Shown here one piece after another: positions 34,427-46,690 of a stretch of DNA of 64,000 bases. The position numbers were made by a program, and so were the translations under genes. The number at the start of each line of letters is the position of its first letter. The stretch's first letter is position 1. The notes beneath the pieces are model-generated. The model was given only the letters and a program-made list of their open reading frames with translations. It had not been told where the DNA came from and made no database searches. The stretch spans positions 28,554,574-28,618,573 of the forward strand of contig OX579633.1 of the NCBI GenBank assembly GCA_951230915.1. Direction: 5' to 3'. This stretch comes from Antitrichia curtipendula (Eukaryota; Streptophyta; Bryopsida; Hypnales; Leucodontaceae).

Positions 34427-35463
34427 AAGATGACCTGCAAACACTCTTGAAGAGAAGCCTCCCAAGATTTCTTGAGAATTTTTTTGGAGAAACACTTCGA
34501 TCTCTTTCAGAGAAAGCTTCAAACTTTTCTTTCGGGAGTGCTTCGAAAGAACTTTGCTCTCTGTTTGAGACCGGCATGAATTGACATTGTGCTCATTTTG
34601 AGGTCCCACATTACATTGCAGTCTACATGATGCTGGGTAGGGATATGGGAGTTTGGGGAGTAGTTTTTTTTTATTTTTTTTATTAGTGAGTGTTGGTGTA
34701 TACGGTGGAAAGGAGTTTTGTTCCAATCATTATGCGGAGACTAGTTTTCAATCTTGTGAAGCTGGAACTGTTGGCAACAACGAAAATAATTGAGGAGAGT
34801 TTTTTGGGAGATTGAGATGCCTCCATGAATACGGAGTTTGTTCCTTTTGAATTCCTCATCCATATTTGCGAAGAAACACAGAAGAAAAGTTTGACAAACG
34901 TAGGGATATTGCTGTATTTCTTTGATAACTCAAATTAATGTCCATAGTCAAGAAAATCCTAAAATATATCCATTTTCATGACAGTGGAAAAACCAAGGGT
35001 TCAAATCTCATATCATGAGAGACCAAAAAATATCTTTTGATATTGCAAAAAGCCAATTGACTACTATATGGTAGAACCACCCGTTACCAACCAGGGATCC
35101 ATATCCAACTTGTAGGGTGTAGCTATGTCCAACCAATGCTAGAACAACTTTCCAACCAAAGTTTGGGATGTGGTTTTTTTCTCCTTTCCAAGGTTGGGAC
35201 TAATAAGGTCATGACTCAAGTTCCGAAGTAGTGAGCAAGAAAGTAGGAAGTAGTGAGCGGGAAAATAGTTCTTGAATGGTCTTAATTAGAAGACTCTGTA
35301 CATTGGGTATGGGTTAAGGCCAACTTTTGCCTACTAAAATTCATAGAAATTTGAATTCAAGGCATAAAATTACCAAAAAAATTGCAATCCCTATGATACC
35401 TATCTTCCTACATGACAAAATTTTGCATTACTTTACATTGCTCCCAAACATGCACGGAATAGC
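34427..35463 (+). other. 3' UTR and downstream flank of glutamate decarboxylase
   Basis: The first few hundred bases have gene-like composition and probably form the 3' UTR. After about 34900 the sequence becomes AT-rich intergenic DNA. No gene is seen. Confidence 0.4.
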
Positions 35464-36034
35464 TTAACCCCTAAAGTCCTAAGGCCTTTTTTCCATCAAA
35501 GATCACTCAAAATTGCCATTTCTAATGCAAAGAGCAAAAAATTGAAAAAATTGTTTTTTTTAACATATCTAATAATAGAATCTTGTACTAGACTAGTCTA
35601 AGAATGCACAGAAAACATTTCAGAAACTTTGACTTTGTAGATTGCAAGATATTTGCATTTAAAGTGAAGAAGGTAAACTCTTTTTAGGAAGATGCTTAGA
35701 GTGCCCCAAAAACAAGATTGTCCATAACTTTCTCATCATTAGTTCAAATAGAACGATTCAAAGCTTTAGAGGTAAATAAAAATATAATATTTGAGAAAAA
35801 AAATTGAAAATTAAAAAAAAATTCAATTTTTGGTGATTTTTTAGGGGACTATCCCTTGGATTGCTTTTTGGACCTAGGGTGGCATAATTTTTTCTCCCAG
35901 GCACTAATTGAAATAAAAATTATATTCCCACAAAGCTAAGCTAATTTTTTATCCTCAAAAAAAGAGTTTCAAGAAATAATGTCAAAAATTGAAATTTGCG
36001 TCCCCCATAGGGACTTTGCGACTTTAGGGGTTAA
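35464..36034. mobile_element. Non-autonomous piggyBac-like element, 571 bp
   Basis: The left end is TTAACCCCTAAAGTCCTAAG and the right end inverted is TTAACCCCTAAAGTCG, with TTAA on both sides. It shares 'attgccattt', 'gattgcaagatatttgcatt' and 'ccataactttctcatca' with the longer copies but is shorter through internal deletion. It ends about 215 bp beyond the 3' end of the U2 gene. Confidence 0.8.
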
Positions 36035-36247
36035 GTGCCCACTGTGGATGGTTCTTGAGAAAACAATATTCAACGTCGCAAGTTATCACTAGGTTTCAGG
36101 TGATATCTTAGTCATCGTGGACAGCGTGCTATTAAAGACAGATTTACGAATGCAAAAAAACCATTTCACTAGTGCAAGGCTTATTGCAGGAATTCAGGTT
36201 AACTCATATGCAATTTAGGATTTGGTTTGGGTTCCTCGGGAGAGGAT

Positions 36248-36442
36248 TAGGGTTGCGCCAGCTAAGGAAGTAGTGCTATACCAAAGCGACGCGCGCAGGC
36301 CCGGGTAGCAAGCTACCGGATGGACCCGCACCCGCAGAAAAATTAGATTAATATCATGGGGATCGATGACCCCCGTATCAGATATTAAACTGATAAGAAC
36401 AGATACTACACTTGATCTTAGCCAAAAGGCCGAGAAAGGTAT
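36248..36442 (-). ncRNA. U2 snRNA: U2 spliceosomal snRNA
   Basis: On the minus strand the RNA starts ATACCTTTCTCGGCC and continues with TTTTGGCTAAGATCAAGTGT. The branch-point recognition stretch GTAGTATCTGTTCTTATC is intact, followed by AGTTTAATATCTGATA. Stem-loops rich in GC follow, including 'atgatattaatctaattttt', close to the Sm-site position. The 3' end near GGCGCAACCC gives about 195 nt, the plant U2 length. The RNA pairs with the intron branch site in the spliceosome. Upstream it has a plant snRNA promoter (36468-36512). The exact 3' end is inferred. Confidence 0.97.
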
Positions 36443-36467
36443 ACTCCATAGATCGCACCCCAGTCTC

Positions 36468-36473
36468 TATATA
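36468..36473 (-). promoter_or_regulatory. TATA box of the U2 snRNA gene
   Basis: TATATA on the minus strand lies about 26-31 bp before the mapped 5' end of U2, the usual place for a plant snRNA TATA box. Confidence 0.85.
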
Positions 36474-36501
36474 CCCCAAGTTGGACGGTACGCGCCACAA
36501 A

Positions 36502-36512
36502 CGATATGGGAT
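36502..36512 (-). promoter_or_regulatory. Upstream sequence element (USE) of the U2 snRNA gene
   Basis: The minus strand reads ATCCCATATCG, one base from the plant snRNA consensus RTCCCACATCG. Twenty-eight bases separate it from the TATA box. The longer USE-TATA spacing is the one associated with RNA polymerase II snRNA genes in plants, fitting U2. Confidence 0.88.
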
Positions 36513-37120
36513 AATTCCACAATCACTAACGATGCCTTGACGAACGCTCTGAATTCGATAGATTGTAGAAGTAAAAGGGCATAAATCTGTTCCACACAAA
36601 ATATGAAAGAAAAAGTCACTACTAATGTGTGCACAACAATATTGATCACCTTAATCAGCAGGAACTGATGCAACATAGCCAACAGTGAACTGAACTGGCC
36701 AATACTTAAATTTGATGTTTTAACAAATCGTTCACCACAATAATAACCTTCGCTTCTGAAACCATTCATGGCATGAATCCAGATATATTCAAGTATAATG
36801 AACTTGCTCCAAAGCTCCGAAACATGTATCACTACGCTTCGTTAGAATGACATGCCTGGAGATGAGACATAGCTTTTGATAAGCACTCTGCCAATTACCC
36901 ACGATCAGGTGGAAATCAGTATTCATCAGCACTTTTGGCTTCCACAGGAGGACCTGAGACGATAACACAGTACCGGCATACTATTCACAAGCGCAGCGAA
37001 GTGCAATTTAACGACGGTGTTCGGTGTTCGCAGTCCACCACTCCAGCATGAGGCAGGAGATTCTTTGGAGCCGATTTTGCTGTTCTTCGAGTATTATAAA
37101 ATATTCCCGATTTAAACATC

Positions 37121-40100
37121 TTACAATAGTTGTTTCTCGTAGAAGGTTGTCTGGAGTTGTTTCACCAGAGCCAGCCATGCACCAACGTTTTGGCCATCAA
37201 CAGTCACCCAATCAACCACACTGGCTGCAGGCTGTTCCCACCACTCATCAACCTGCGTAAGTGCAAGGAGCACTTTATAGATTAGTTCCAAGACAGGAAA
37301 TGAGCATTATCTCTAGTACTAGTGATTGATTAAAATATGTACTGTGTAGCAAAATTTGCAGTAAAAAATATGTGCTCCGAACTCTAAATCCGAAACTTGG
37401 AATCAAATACAAGACCCATCTGTTGAGGTGCTCGACCGTGACTTTGGCATGCCTTGCAAGAAAAGGAATATTCCAGATATGATCGGAAACCTGATGGAAT
37501 TTCAGTGCATCAAATATCAGGTCTTCCCCAGATATGTACACCCTAAAGTCAAGTGAAGAAATTTGGATACTCACCAGACCACGTACACGCTTGCAGTCTT
37601 CCAAGCATCGTTGAGCCTCTTGAACTGCACTCTTGAGCTCTGGCAGCCACATCTCTAGAGCAGTTTTATCTTCCTCAGCTGACTTCTCAGTGCAGAATGC
37701 CACGGTCCTGTTAAGTGCACAAACAAATACAGAAGTTAAATGGATTGGATAGGCCTTACTGTGTTATCTGCAAGCCACCGAAACATGAAAGATATGATTA
37801 CCTCTCATACTCAGGTATCGATGAACTAGCAGCAGCCAACAGGCCACGACCACTTTTGAGGAGATCCTTCAGGGTCTGCACTTGATTCACTGCTTTAGCA
37901 AGATCCTCTATTAGGTTCGCAGAAGTCCCACCAGGTCGGAGAAAGAACCGCAAAGAGTCCACAATCTGAGCTAACCCAAAGTCCCCACCTTCTCCTGCAG
38001 CAAACACAGAGATCTAAGAGTGTGGAAAGAACCTCATACATGCATTGACATCTCCTCAGCCCGTAAGAAGCGAATCAGCTCAAGGAGAAAAATGGAAAAA
38101 TCTAGCTATCGACGCAGAGTAGAACTAACGATGACAGTCATTCTAGATAAAATTCAAGGTCTTCAAGACACGTAGTTCCCATTGTCAGATAACTTACTAA
38201 TATAAATATAAAGATACTGAGCGTTCTACACATCGAAACGAAGGAATGAATTTGAAAGGTGCAATGAGTGAAGTCTAAAAGGTACCAGAAGAATAATGTG
38301 TCGCTGCTGAAATGCGGCAAATCGAAGGAATGGCGGATGGATCTCCACTTGCTGCCCTTGCGGTGAGCAAGTCAGCGTTCCTCTCAGCGGCGGCAATAGC
38401 TTCAGCCCCGCTCGCAGTATTGGTCATCATTCCCTCTAAAAGACCCTGATAATATTCAAGTGAGTCTTTAGCTCTAGTTCAGAGGAATATCTTCGACCTC
38501 ACAAACTAATTTCTAAAGACAACTAGTTACTCTGATCTCCTTGGCTGATTTTCAGGATAAAATGCATTACCTGAGAGAAAGCTGCCATCATATACAAGCG
38601 GTTATCGGGACCCCTTTGAAACGCAGAAAGTTCCCTCTCTATGATATCACGGGCGGCGTTGGACTTGTTTTGAAGAGACTCGCATATAGGAACAATTGTG
38701 CTTGCCGATTGCTCCCTGGATGCCCTCGAGTGATGCTCCCATGCAGCCGCTGCTGCCTGAAACAATAGACGACCTTATCCATCAATTCCAGCAGTCGCAT
38801 TCACTACTTGACAGGCTTGAAATAGAATAAAAGCACGAGAAAATAGGCCCAACGCATTTCTCAGCAGAATTTATCTGCCTCGGCTGTAGTCATCCTTCCA
38901 ATATTTAGATAATTACAATACATTTAACTGCTTTATATCGATATGCTGAATCTCCTTTCAAGCGCGACAAATAAAAAAACAGGAATATATACGTACCATG
39001 TTAGCACGGAGAAGGGCTGTATAAATAGATTCCAATCCCAAACGCCGAGAGTCAAATTCTTCTATTCTTTTCCACTTCTGACGGAGTGCCTCTTCTGCTT
39101 TTCTGCGCTCTTCACATAACTTATGGAGGCGCTGAACCTCTGCCGTAAGAGTATTTACACTTGCTCGAACTCCTGCCAGCTCTCTTTCTTTTGCCCACAC
39201 CTCTAACTGTAAAGCACAGAAGTAGAAGGATTCTTCGTGTCAGTGCTACAGATCAGAATTACGAAACCAGGTAATGCGCGTGCAAAGACAAGGGTGACCA
39301 TAATCGAAAGCCGAATAAGCGTCTTACTTCATGTTGGCGAAGAGGACCAGTGGTTGGCGCGCTGGAATCTCCACCAACATCATGGATCCTTAATATAAGC
39401 TCGTCGCTTCGTCTCTTGGCATCAGAAGCCTGGTTCACTGCATCCTCAGTGGCCATGAACTGATGCGCGTGCGCCCTCTGTCATTGACAGACTTGGTTAG
39501 CAAAAGAGATCGGTGAGTTATGAGCACCTACCAGATGAGTAGGTCTTGCCCATGCAATCCACTGAGGCATTCAAAGAAAGCCCGTGAAAACACAAGCAAT
39601 ACAGGTTGACAATCTGTGCAAGGTATTGATGCCCAAACTGAATGGTCTGGAGCTTCCAGGACATCAAATACTAACCTGTCTTTCTCGAAGTTGTTTGAAG
39701 GTATTTTTAGCTTCCTTAGTGCTCCCCCTGGGATTACGGCGGTGCACATTCAACAGATCATCGACTTCAGCTGAAATATCCTCGAGAACCCTATTGTTCT
39801 CATACCTGTACCTGCACTCCTGACGGAACAAATTAATATAAAGGACGAGGCAGTCACACAATGCAGAATACCTAGGAACTTATCCTATTTGAAAATTACA
39901 CCGAGAGCGTTCAATGTGCAGCTCCAACACCCTGCCTTCTAAAGTCTAAGCTGGTGATGTGATTCGAAATATCTGGCGCAATTCATATTGAACTGAATAA
40001 AGGTTGAACGTCAGCCAGTCATAGAGTAACAAGAACTCTTCAGCGGTTCTATATGTAGAGTACAAATCAGACGCACCTAAGCCGTTCAGCATCAGCTCGT

Positions 40101-41334
40101 ACGTCAATCTTCTCAGTTTCAGAGTCGACAGTGGCCACAACACGCTTGGTGTAGTCAGCCATGGCTAGTAATAATAGAGGTGGATTTTTCAACAGATTCA
40201 CTGCAATTTCTTTCACTTCTTCGGGAATGCCGTCCCCTTCCACTTCAAAGCTCAGCTTGGCAGCTTCCAGCTGCCCGTCGGATTGGCTGCTTGCACCATC
40301 ATATGCTGGAAAAGAGGTCCTAATTCTGTCCAGTAAAGCAGACGAGAGAACTTCACAAGCTTGACGAATGTTTCGCTCTTGAGGAGTCTCCCGTAACACT
40401 TGTTTGTCATCAGATACAGTAGCTGATGTCGAGGAATGTGCATCCGCATTGCCTTGCAAACGTTCTTGGACAAGGTCCGAGGAAACCGACTTTCCTCTCT
40501 GTGCATCTCTCGCATGCTCAACATGAACGTGAAGTCGCTTCCAGTATTCCATAAATATGCGAGTAGACTGTTCTGACCGTTGGTCATATGATTCGAGCAA
40601 TACCTGCTTGTGTCTACAACCCCTTGCAGTAAGAATCACCCACTCGAGAGTCCGACATCAAGCTAAAAAAATCGTAAAAAAATCCCAAACAATCAAGTTT
40701 TTCACATTTCATATAAATGCGAATCATCCTCTCACCTCGAATTATTTCTCTCTTCAGAAACGCGCTGGCGTTCAATTTCCTCCTTCGAAGCATCGAGCAT
40801 GCGGCTTTTCAAGTCTTTCCCCATGCGCTGCACGGACAGTCTCAATTTCTCCACCTCCTGCTCCGCCGCGTCCCTCTCACGCAACGCTTTCTCAATGGAG
40901 TCTTCACTATCTGCCACCTTCTCTCTTTCTCTCTCCACACCTTCCCTCGACTTCGGCCTGTCCCCCGTGCCAGGCCTCGATCGGCTCTTATTATACCTCC
41001 TCACACTCTTTCCCACATTCGATCGCTCACTCTTGCCCGTCTCCACCTCCTTCTCCTTCTCCTTCTCATCACCGGCGTCCTCCCTCAATTCACGTTTCCC
41101 ACCGCGCGACGGACTCCCATGCACATGAATATTACGCCGAATCTTTTCCACAGTCTGGTCCGACTTCACCCGGTCCAACAGAAACTTCCACACCAACATC
41201 ATATTCCCCCTGCAAATCCTCCGCAAGGCCTCCGCCGACGGGGACGCCCTGTATCCCATCTCCTGCTGCAGCCATTCGATAATCGCTTCAGCAGTCGGCG
41301 TACCGCCACTTCCACCACCACTGCCGCCCTGCAT
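37121..41334 (-). CDS. AUG5: AUGMIN subunit 5 (HAUS5-like), ten exons
   Basis: This is a subunit of the augmin complex, which recruits gamma-tubulin to existing microtubules for branching nucleation in the spindle and phragmoplast. Exons on the minus strand are 41334-40736, 40622-40077, 39811-39676, 39477-39328, 39206-38997, 38756-38571, 38445-38286, 37994-37802, 37707-37575 and 37252-37121. All junctions are GT-AG and phases agree, giving 814 residues, close to known plant AUG5. Diagnostic blocks are [10 protein letters not shown] near the start, [41 protein letters not shown] and [20 protein letters not shown] near the end. Much of the rest is charged coiled coil, with a low-complexity linker at about residues 70-135. 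The start is the first ATG and gives the MQGG N-terminus of the family. U2 lies downstream on the same strand. Confidence 0.96.
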
Positions 41335-41889
41335 CGCTTCTAAACCTCCCCCTCAAATCCCTTCAATCCATCTCCAAATCTCCATCGCCGCTTCCACACC
41401 ACCAACGCCGCCCCAACACCAAGAACCAGATCCCGGGCCACACCCTAACTGGCAACACAATGTCAATCCCATCGACCTGAAATTTTTTGAACGACGTGCT
41501 CGAATCATTCAAACGCATTTCAGTGGCAACGATAACAACGTTGGGCCCGCCATAGCCCGGCCACGACGTCGAGCGGCATGCGCTCCGGGAAGCTGACTCG
41601 AGCACCCGCCCTGGCGAACGAAGCTGGAGGCGGGAAAGAAGGCGTTTGTAAGTTTTGGATGGAATATCGAAGGACGAACGACGGACGGACGGAGCTTCAG
41701 TTCACATCCGTCTGTGGCTGCCTGGCTCCTTTCAGTCGTTGTATGTACGTTTCCAGTTCGGTGGAAGTATTTGTACCCGGGAGTATGATATCTGTGAGGA
41801 ATCTGTAGGTGGGACGATAGTGTACCAACCGAGGTACCAACCGAGGTACCAAGGGGGAGGAAAAGATTGTCCCGGGGTTGAAAATATGA
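41335..41889 (-). promoter_or_regulatory. Upstream region of AUG5, GC-rich, with 12-bp tandem repeat
   Basis: GC stays high for about 300 bp before the AUG5 start codon, as expected for a 5' UTR and promoter. A 12-bp unit, gtaccaaccgag, is repeated about 2.5 times at 41822-41852. No TATA box is convincing. Confidence 0.4.
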
Positions 41890-42302
41890 AAATAATTAGT
41901 GGTAGTCACACCTTCTTCTCCAACCAGGTGGAGAATGGAGAATGACAAGTTCGTGAGGATTTGGAGGAGTCAATGGGGAGCTGCAGTGAGTGAAGAAGGT
42001 GTGACACCCCCGAAAGTTGTCTAGAGAACAAGAGTGGAGAATCAGAGACCAACATTTGACATGGAGCGTAGGATGAACATAAAGGCAGTATACATCGCAA
42101 GATGGAGAATATACTTAAATGAACAAGTCTTCACCACTCCCATTATTCACCTCCAAAGGTGAAGACTAGGAGTGCAAAAGATATAACTAGTTTAGAATAT
42201 TCTACTACGGAGGGCCAACATAAAGCCAATCCTAAACTGCCATGTCTCCGTTCTCCATTCTCCAAGTGCGAAATGAAGAAGGTGTGACTACCCCTATTGT
42301 TA
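41890..42302. mobile_element. MITE of about 410 bp
   Basis: The left end 'ggtagtcacaccttcttc' followed by 'ggagaatggaga' is repeated inverted at the right end (about 42250-42300: 'tctccattctcc', 'gaagaaggtgtgactacc'). It lies upstream of AUG5. No transposase and no clear target duplication are seen. Confidence 0.7.
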
Positions 42303-43194
42303 ATAAGGGCATGAAAAAGTTATGGAACCATTAGTACCATTTTAATGTCAATTAACCCTGGAATGCCATGCTGTTCACTGTGGAAATCATCCTTTGGGGT
42401 ACCATGTGAATCATTTGCGTAAAAAGCATCCAAGAGCATTCACTGGAGGTCAAACTTTTGTGCACAATCTACCCTTTTCACACTAAATTCCAACGATGAA
42501 CCTCTGCACTTTTGTCTTACATAGACATAGAAGGATTTTCTATCATCCATCAGACATTTTTAGGTTGTTGCGCTACTACAAGGTTAATCCCGAAAGGACC
42601 GAATGCCCATTAAATGTATGCAAGTGATCTTGGGTAGGTGCATATGAAGCCATTATGTAAGAAACGTTCTTCAAATATTGACTCAAGGTGTAAACATGTA
42701 CCCCCTTAGTGGAAATATGATTTTTCCAATCAGGTGCCTAGATCAAAAGTTATGTCGCCTTGAACTTCTAGGGCAATTCGAGCAACTACAAGCAGCATAT
42801 TCAGAATTCCTCCTCTAATTTTGAAATTTGGTAGTGTGAGCACAAGATTACCCACCCTTGGTAATCAGGCGAACACCGACCAGGTTCTATGCTTTTATCC
42901 ATCTTTTGAATATATAGGGGTGTTTGTGAGCGCGGTCCACTGTGCCTTCCAAGCAATGAATCTTTTTTGCTAACGTCTCCTAAGTGTCGTGGATGGCAGC
43001 GAAACTACTAGAAATACATGAGTAACTAACAGGTTAACTGCAATGACCGAAGTTGATAGTAAAATCCTAAATCCCTAACTATCTATCCTATGTCTAGGGT
43101 TGGCTGGGTAGTTGGCATCATTTCTAACGTCCCTAATTACGTGAAAGGGGAACCCTCACGTTCCTTCCATAAACCTCTAAGACTATCTTTTGAG

Positions 43195-43560
43195 GTTCGA
43201 CACTTCTCTTGGAAGTTTTAACTCTACGGGCTAACCCTAAGCTTAGTTTTTACTCTAATTTCCAACTTCTAAATGTAACTCTAGATTTTTACCCCCGAGT
43301 GCTAACTCTAACTTTTACTTCCAATTTTGACTCTATGGTTTGACTCTTACCCTTGGAATTTTACTCCTAAATTAGCTCTAGATTTTTATTCCAAAATTTA
43401 ACTCTAAATTTTTATTCCTAGATTTAATTCTAAATTTTTACTCCTAATTTAACTCTAAATTTTTACTCATAATTTAACTCTAGATTTTCACTCCTAGATT
43501 AACTCTAGATTTTTACTTCTAAATTAAGTCTAGACTTTTGTTCCTATTTTAAACTCCTAG
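43195..43560. repeat. AT-rich minisatellite
   Basis: A unit of about 24-28 bp, aactctaaatttttactcct, is repeated imperfectly for roughly 365 bp. Units in the right half are most alike. It is non-coding. Confidence 0.8.
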
Positions 43561-44429
43561 TTTGAATCCGAGATCCTCCTTCTAGCCTAACTTCCTAATC
43601 TATCAACTTTGGAATCTAACACCTACTTGTACTAATCACGGCTTGCTAATCACGCATAAAGGGCTAATTAAGGAAATCAACACTAATTAGGAGAAACACC
43701 AAGGATTAATTCAAGACAAACTCACTTCTTCATTGCTGGTGTCGGAAGTAATTTCATCCACGTCCACGTACACCTCTTCATGCTCCATGGTGGCCTTTAG
43801 TCTTGGTTGAATTTTCCCAAATTCACCGCTTATGTTTTGAAAATTAGGACCCCGTGCGATCTAAACCCCTTCTTTCCCTTCTTTCCCTTCTTCCTTCCTT
43901 CTTCTTCTCTTCTCTCTCCTTTTCTTTCCCTTTCTCTCTTTCTACACTAACACTATTCTACCTAAACTTTTATGAATGTCTTACAACTATAGATTCAAAC
44001 CCCAAGGAGATTTTAATGTCTCTCCTACCCTCTTACACTACCTCATCTTTGTGTCATTCTAATCCGCCTTCTAATGGTCACTATGAATTCTCGAGATTTT
44101 CCTCCTAACACCTACTTAGCTAAACCTAGGTCACTATTTATCGTCACTCTCACCTAAGTTGCCCATATAGCCATCCCCTCCTTTCCTCCTCCTTCTATCT
44201 TTGAGTGGTTTTGCAAGTTTTTGGACGGACGGTTTTCTTACGTGGAACTTTAGTCAGGACTGGACCCCATTTTCTCTTTCTTTCTCCTCTCAACCGTTAC
44301 CTTGTCAGGTTTTTGTTTCGAAAACGAGCCCGAATCCCCACTCAGACTCTAACTTGAAGTAGTCTTGTATTTGATTTTTTTAGAATCTGATTTTTAGTCT
44401 TGGTAACCAGTTTTCCCGAAGGCCTTAGA

Positions 44430-44625
44430 CTCTGAGCTCTCCCTGGACTGGACTTGGTTCCCCGACTCCCATGGACTGGACTGGTTCTTCGAGCTCTCCC
44501 TTGGACTGGACTTGGTTCCCCGACTCCCCTGACTGGCTGGTTTCCCGACTCCCCTTAACTGGCCGCTCCGACCCCCTTAACTGGCTGACTCCAAATTCCC
44601 ATTGACTGGACTGATCTGGTTTTCT
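44430..44625. repeat. GC-rich minisatellite (ggactggact units)
   Basis: Repeats of 'tggactggacttggttcccc' and 'gactcccatggactggact' occur in about 55-bp higher units, decaying to the right as 'aactggc'. The minus-strand frame 44425-44706 is a by-product of the repeat. Confidence 0.8.
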
Positions 44626-44885
44626 GATTGGAATTTTTAAGGACCTAACTGGGTAGTTAGGCTTAAGGAAACATGGACAAAAAATTAACAATAACGGGAC
44701 AACCAAAACAAAAAGAAGCCGAAATCCTTATGATTAGTTGAGGAGGTATTTGGGGTTCTAGTGTTCTCACTAACGGATGGTTATATTGATTCAACTAGAT
44801 TTTTGAAACTCTTGGATATCTGGACACTAACTAACATATCCCCACGTGGATATTTGGACATTAAGGTAGAAAGGTGGTTGAAATT

Positions 44886-45006
44886 TTGTAAAAAATGCCA
44901 AACTTTTCTAGGCCCTAGAATCAAAGCTTCGCCGTTCCAAGGGTAACTATAAAAAATGCCAAACTTTTCTAGATTCTACAGTCAAAGCTTCGTTGTTCCC
45001 GAGGGG
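44886..45006. repeat. Tandem duplication, two units of about 62 bp
   Basis: The block 'aaaaaatgccaaacttttct' followed by 'tcaaagcttcg' occurs at about 44889-44937 and again at about 44951-44999 with few differences. Confidence 0.8.
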
Positions 45007-46690
45007 GATATACGTGGCCAAGAGAGGTTTAGACAAAGGAAAAAAAGAAAGACACACGTAGATAATGCACATGGGGAAGCCAAAGCTTTGCCAACAACGG
45101 AGGGGTCCACACAACGAGAAGGATGGTTAGACAAAGGTAGAGCACTCGACTTAAGAGAACACAAGTGAGTTAGTATAACAAGGTAAAGCAAATGACTCAC
45201 ACTCTAAAGGCCCCCAATGGCAGCATACGCCAAGGCACTAGAGGGGGTGGCTTTAGGATTAGTAGCAAACACAAAAGACCTTCAAAGCACAAGGGTTAGT
45301 TCATAAGAGTGTATACGAAACACAAGAGAAACACGCAAGGAGTACACAAGGCAAGATAGAAGGACCCCCAAGGACCTTCAAAGCTTGAAAAACAACAACA
45401 AAAAGAGCAAAAAGTGCTCCAAAAACACCGTAGAGGTTTTTGGCTTCAAACGCCAAAATATCCAAAATAACTTGGACCCACGGACCCAAAACAAGAATTG
45501 GGGGTGTTCTAAAGAGAAAAACGGGGACCTTAAATAGGTTTCCAAGGCCCCACCCCTCCCTCAAGAGTTCTAAGGTAACCTTATCAACTTGGATTTCATC
45601 CTCATCTTCAAAGATTTTCATCCTAATCCTAAAAAACTACTTTTACCTATCTACGCTGGACCAACCTCCTAACTTTTGGAGATTAATTCAAATCGTCAAA
45701 TGAATTGCGCCGTTGGCTCCAGATCGCCGTGTTTAGTCCTAGACTCCCCAACCCTCCATACCGAGGCCAAAAAACCATCGTAGGCTAATTTAATTTAAAA
45801 ACCAAATCGTGGTAAAATCGTAGATCTTGGGGGTCTCCTATTTTGAGAAATGTAAATAGCCTAGGGTCTCCAGTAGATGCGAGAGAGTTGGAAAGGACTC
45901 TTGGTTGACTTCGTTTCACCATCGTATGGTCCCGAAATGCCGGTCAACGCGACGGGGACCCCGCCACGTGATTAATTCCCGAGGAATCTCGCCGGTTCGG
46001 GTACTTGCCGCTATCGGAATGTCGTGAAACTTCACGGAGTGCATTATTAACATAAAACAAGCTAGCCTAATTTTTAGTGAGATTTTCTTGTAACTTGGGT
46101 AATTTCCATGAAATTCCCGTTGGAGATTAGAAGAGCTGACTACTCGGAAAAGGTTCTTCTGCAAGTTGAAAGATGACGGGATTTTTCACGTGACCTCTCA
46201 GGGAGTCATATGAAAGACGTGCAGGTGCATTTCCGTACCTGGCACAATTGGTCAGTGGAGATGAAACTGGCCATCTCCTTGAATTAGCGATGGTGAGGGA
46301 ATCTTTTGCATATAGAAGAATCTTGGTGAATCAATTTCGTTGTTGGACTCCTGGCATAGGATTTACCCTAGGACACCATTCTTGGGCTGTAGATTCCTCC
46401 ACGGGCCCGGTCTTGCGTTAGTGGCTCCTGCATGCTAACAATCGGGGTTGGGGAGAATTCTAAAACCTAACTCTAAGACCCGACCTAGTGGCCTCGTTGT
46501 GGATCCCTCGGATTGACTTAGCCATGAATTGCCACATTCATGGTGGGATTTAGCCCTTTTGGGCCTATGTGACCCAAATCCTCCAAATCTAATCGTTTCG
46601 TTCTTTCTACCTATTTTTAGGCCAGGTTTGGTGGGATTCTAAGTCTAAACCCAAATCTAAACCAAATACTATAATGGATATGTCACAACC

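Larger units (their letters stand above)
42303..46690. other. Non-coding block of higher GC, possibly retroelement-derived
   Basis: Composition differs sharply from the AT-rich DNA on its right. It contains a pyrimidine-rich tract (about 43865-43945), two minisatellites and a short tandem duplication. The sequence 'tgtcacaaccct' at its right edge (46680) resembles the start of many plant LTRs. No gag, protease, reverse transcriptase or integrase signature was found and no second LTR was identified, so the origin is open. Confidence 0.3.

Noticed and set aside
34990..35030. 'gggttcaaatctc' resembling a tRNA T-loop
   Set aside because: No acceptor stem, D-loop or anticodon arm can be formed around it.
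36366..36832. Small frames over the U2 gene
   Set aside because: The sequence is explained by U2 RNA and its promoter.
40557..41343. Long forward frames opposite AUG5 exons 1-2
   Set aside because: They are Ser/Pro-rich shadows of the charged coiled-coil AUG5 coding sequence.
43195..44625. Regularly spaced repeats considered as a CRISPR-like array
   Set aside because: The units are contiguous and degenerate with no unique spacers, in a plant nuclear context; they are minisatellites.
44425..44706. 93-codon frame with repeated SGE/PVQ pattern
   Set aside because: It is a translation of the minisatellite and has no independent coding evidence.
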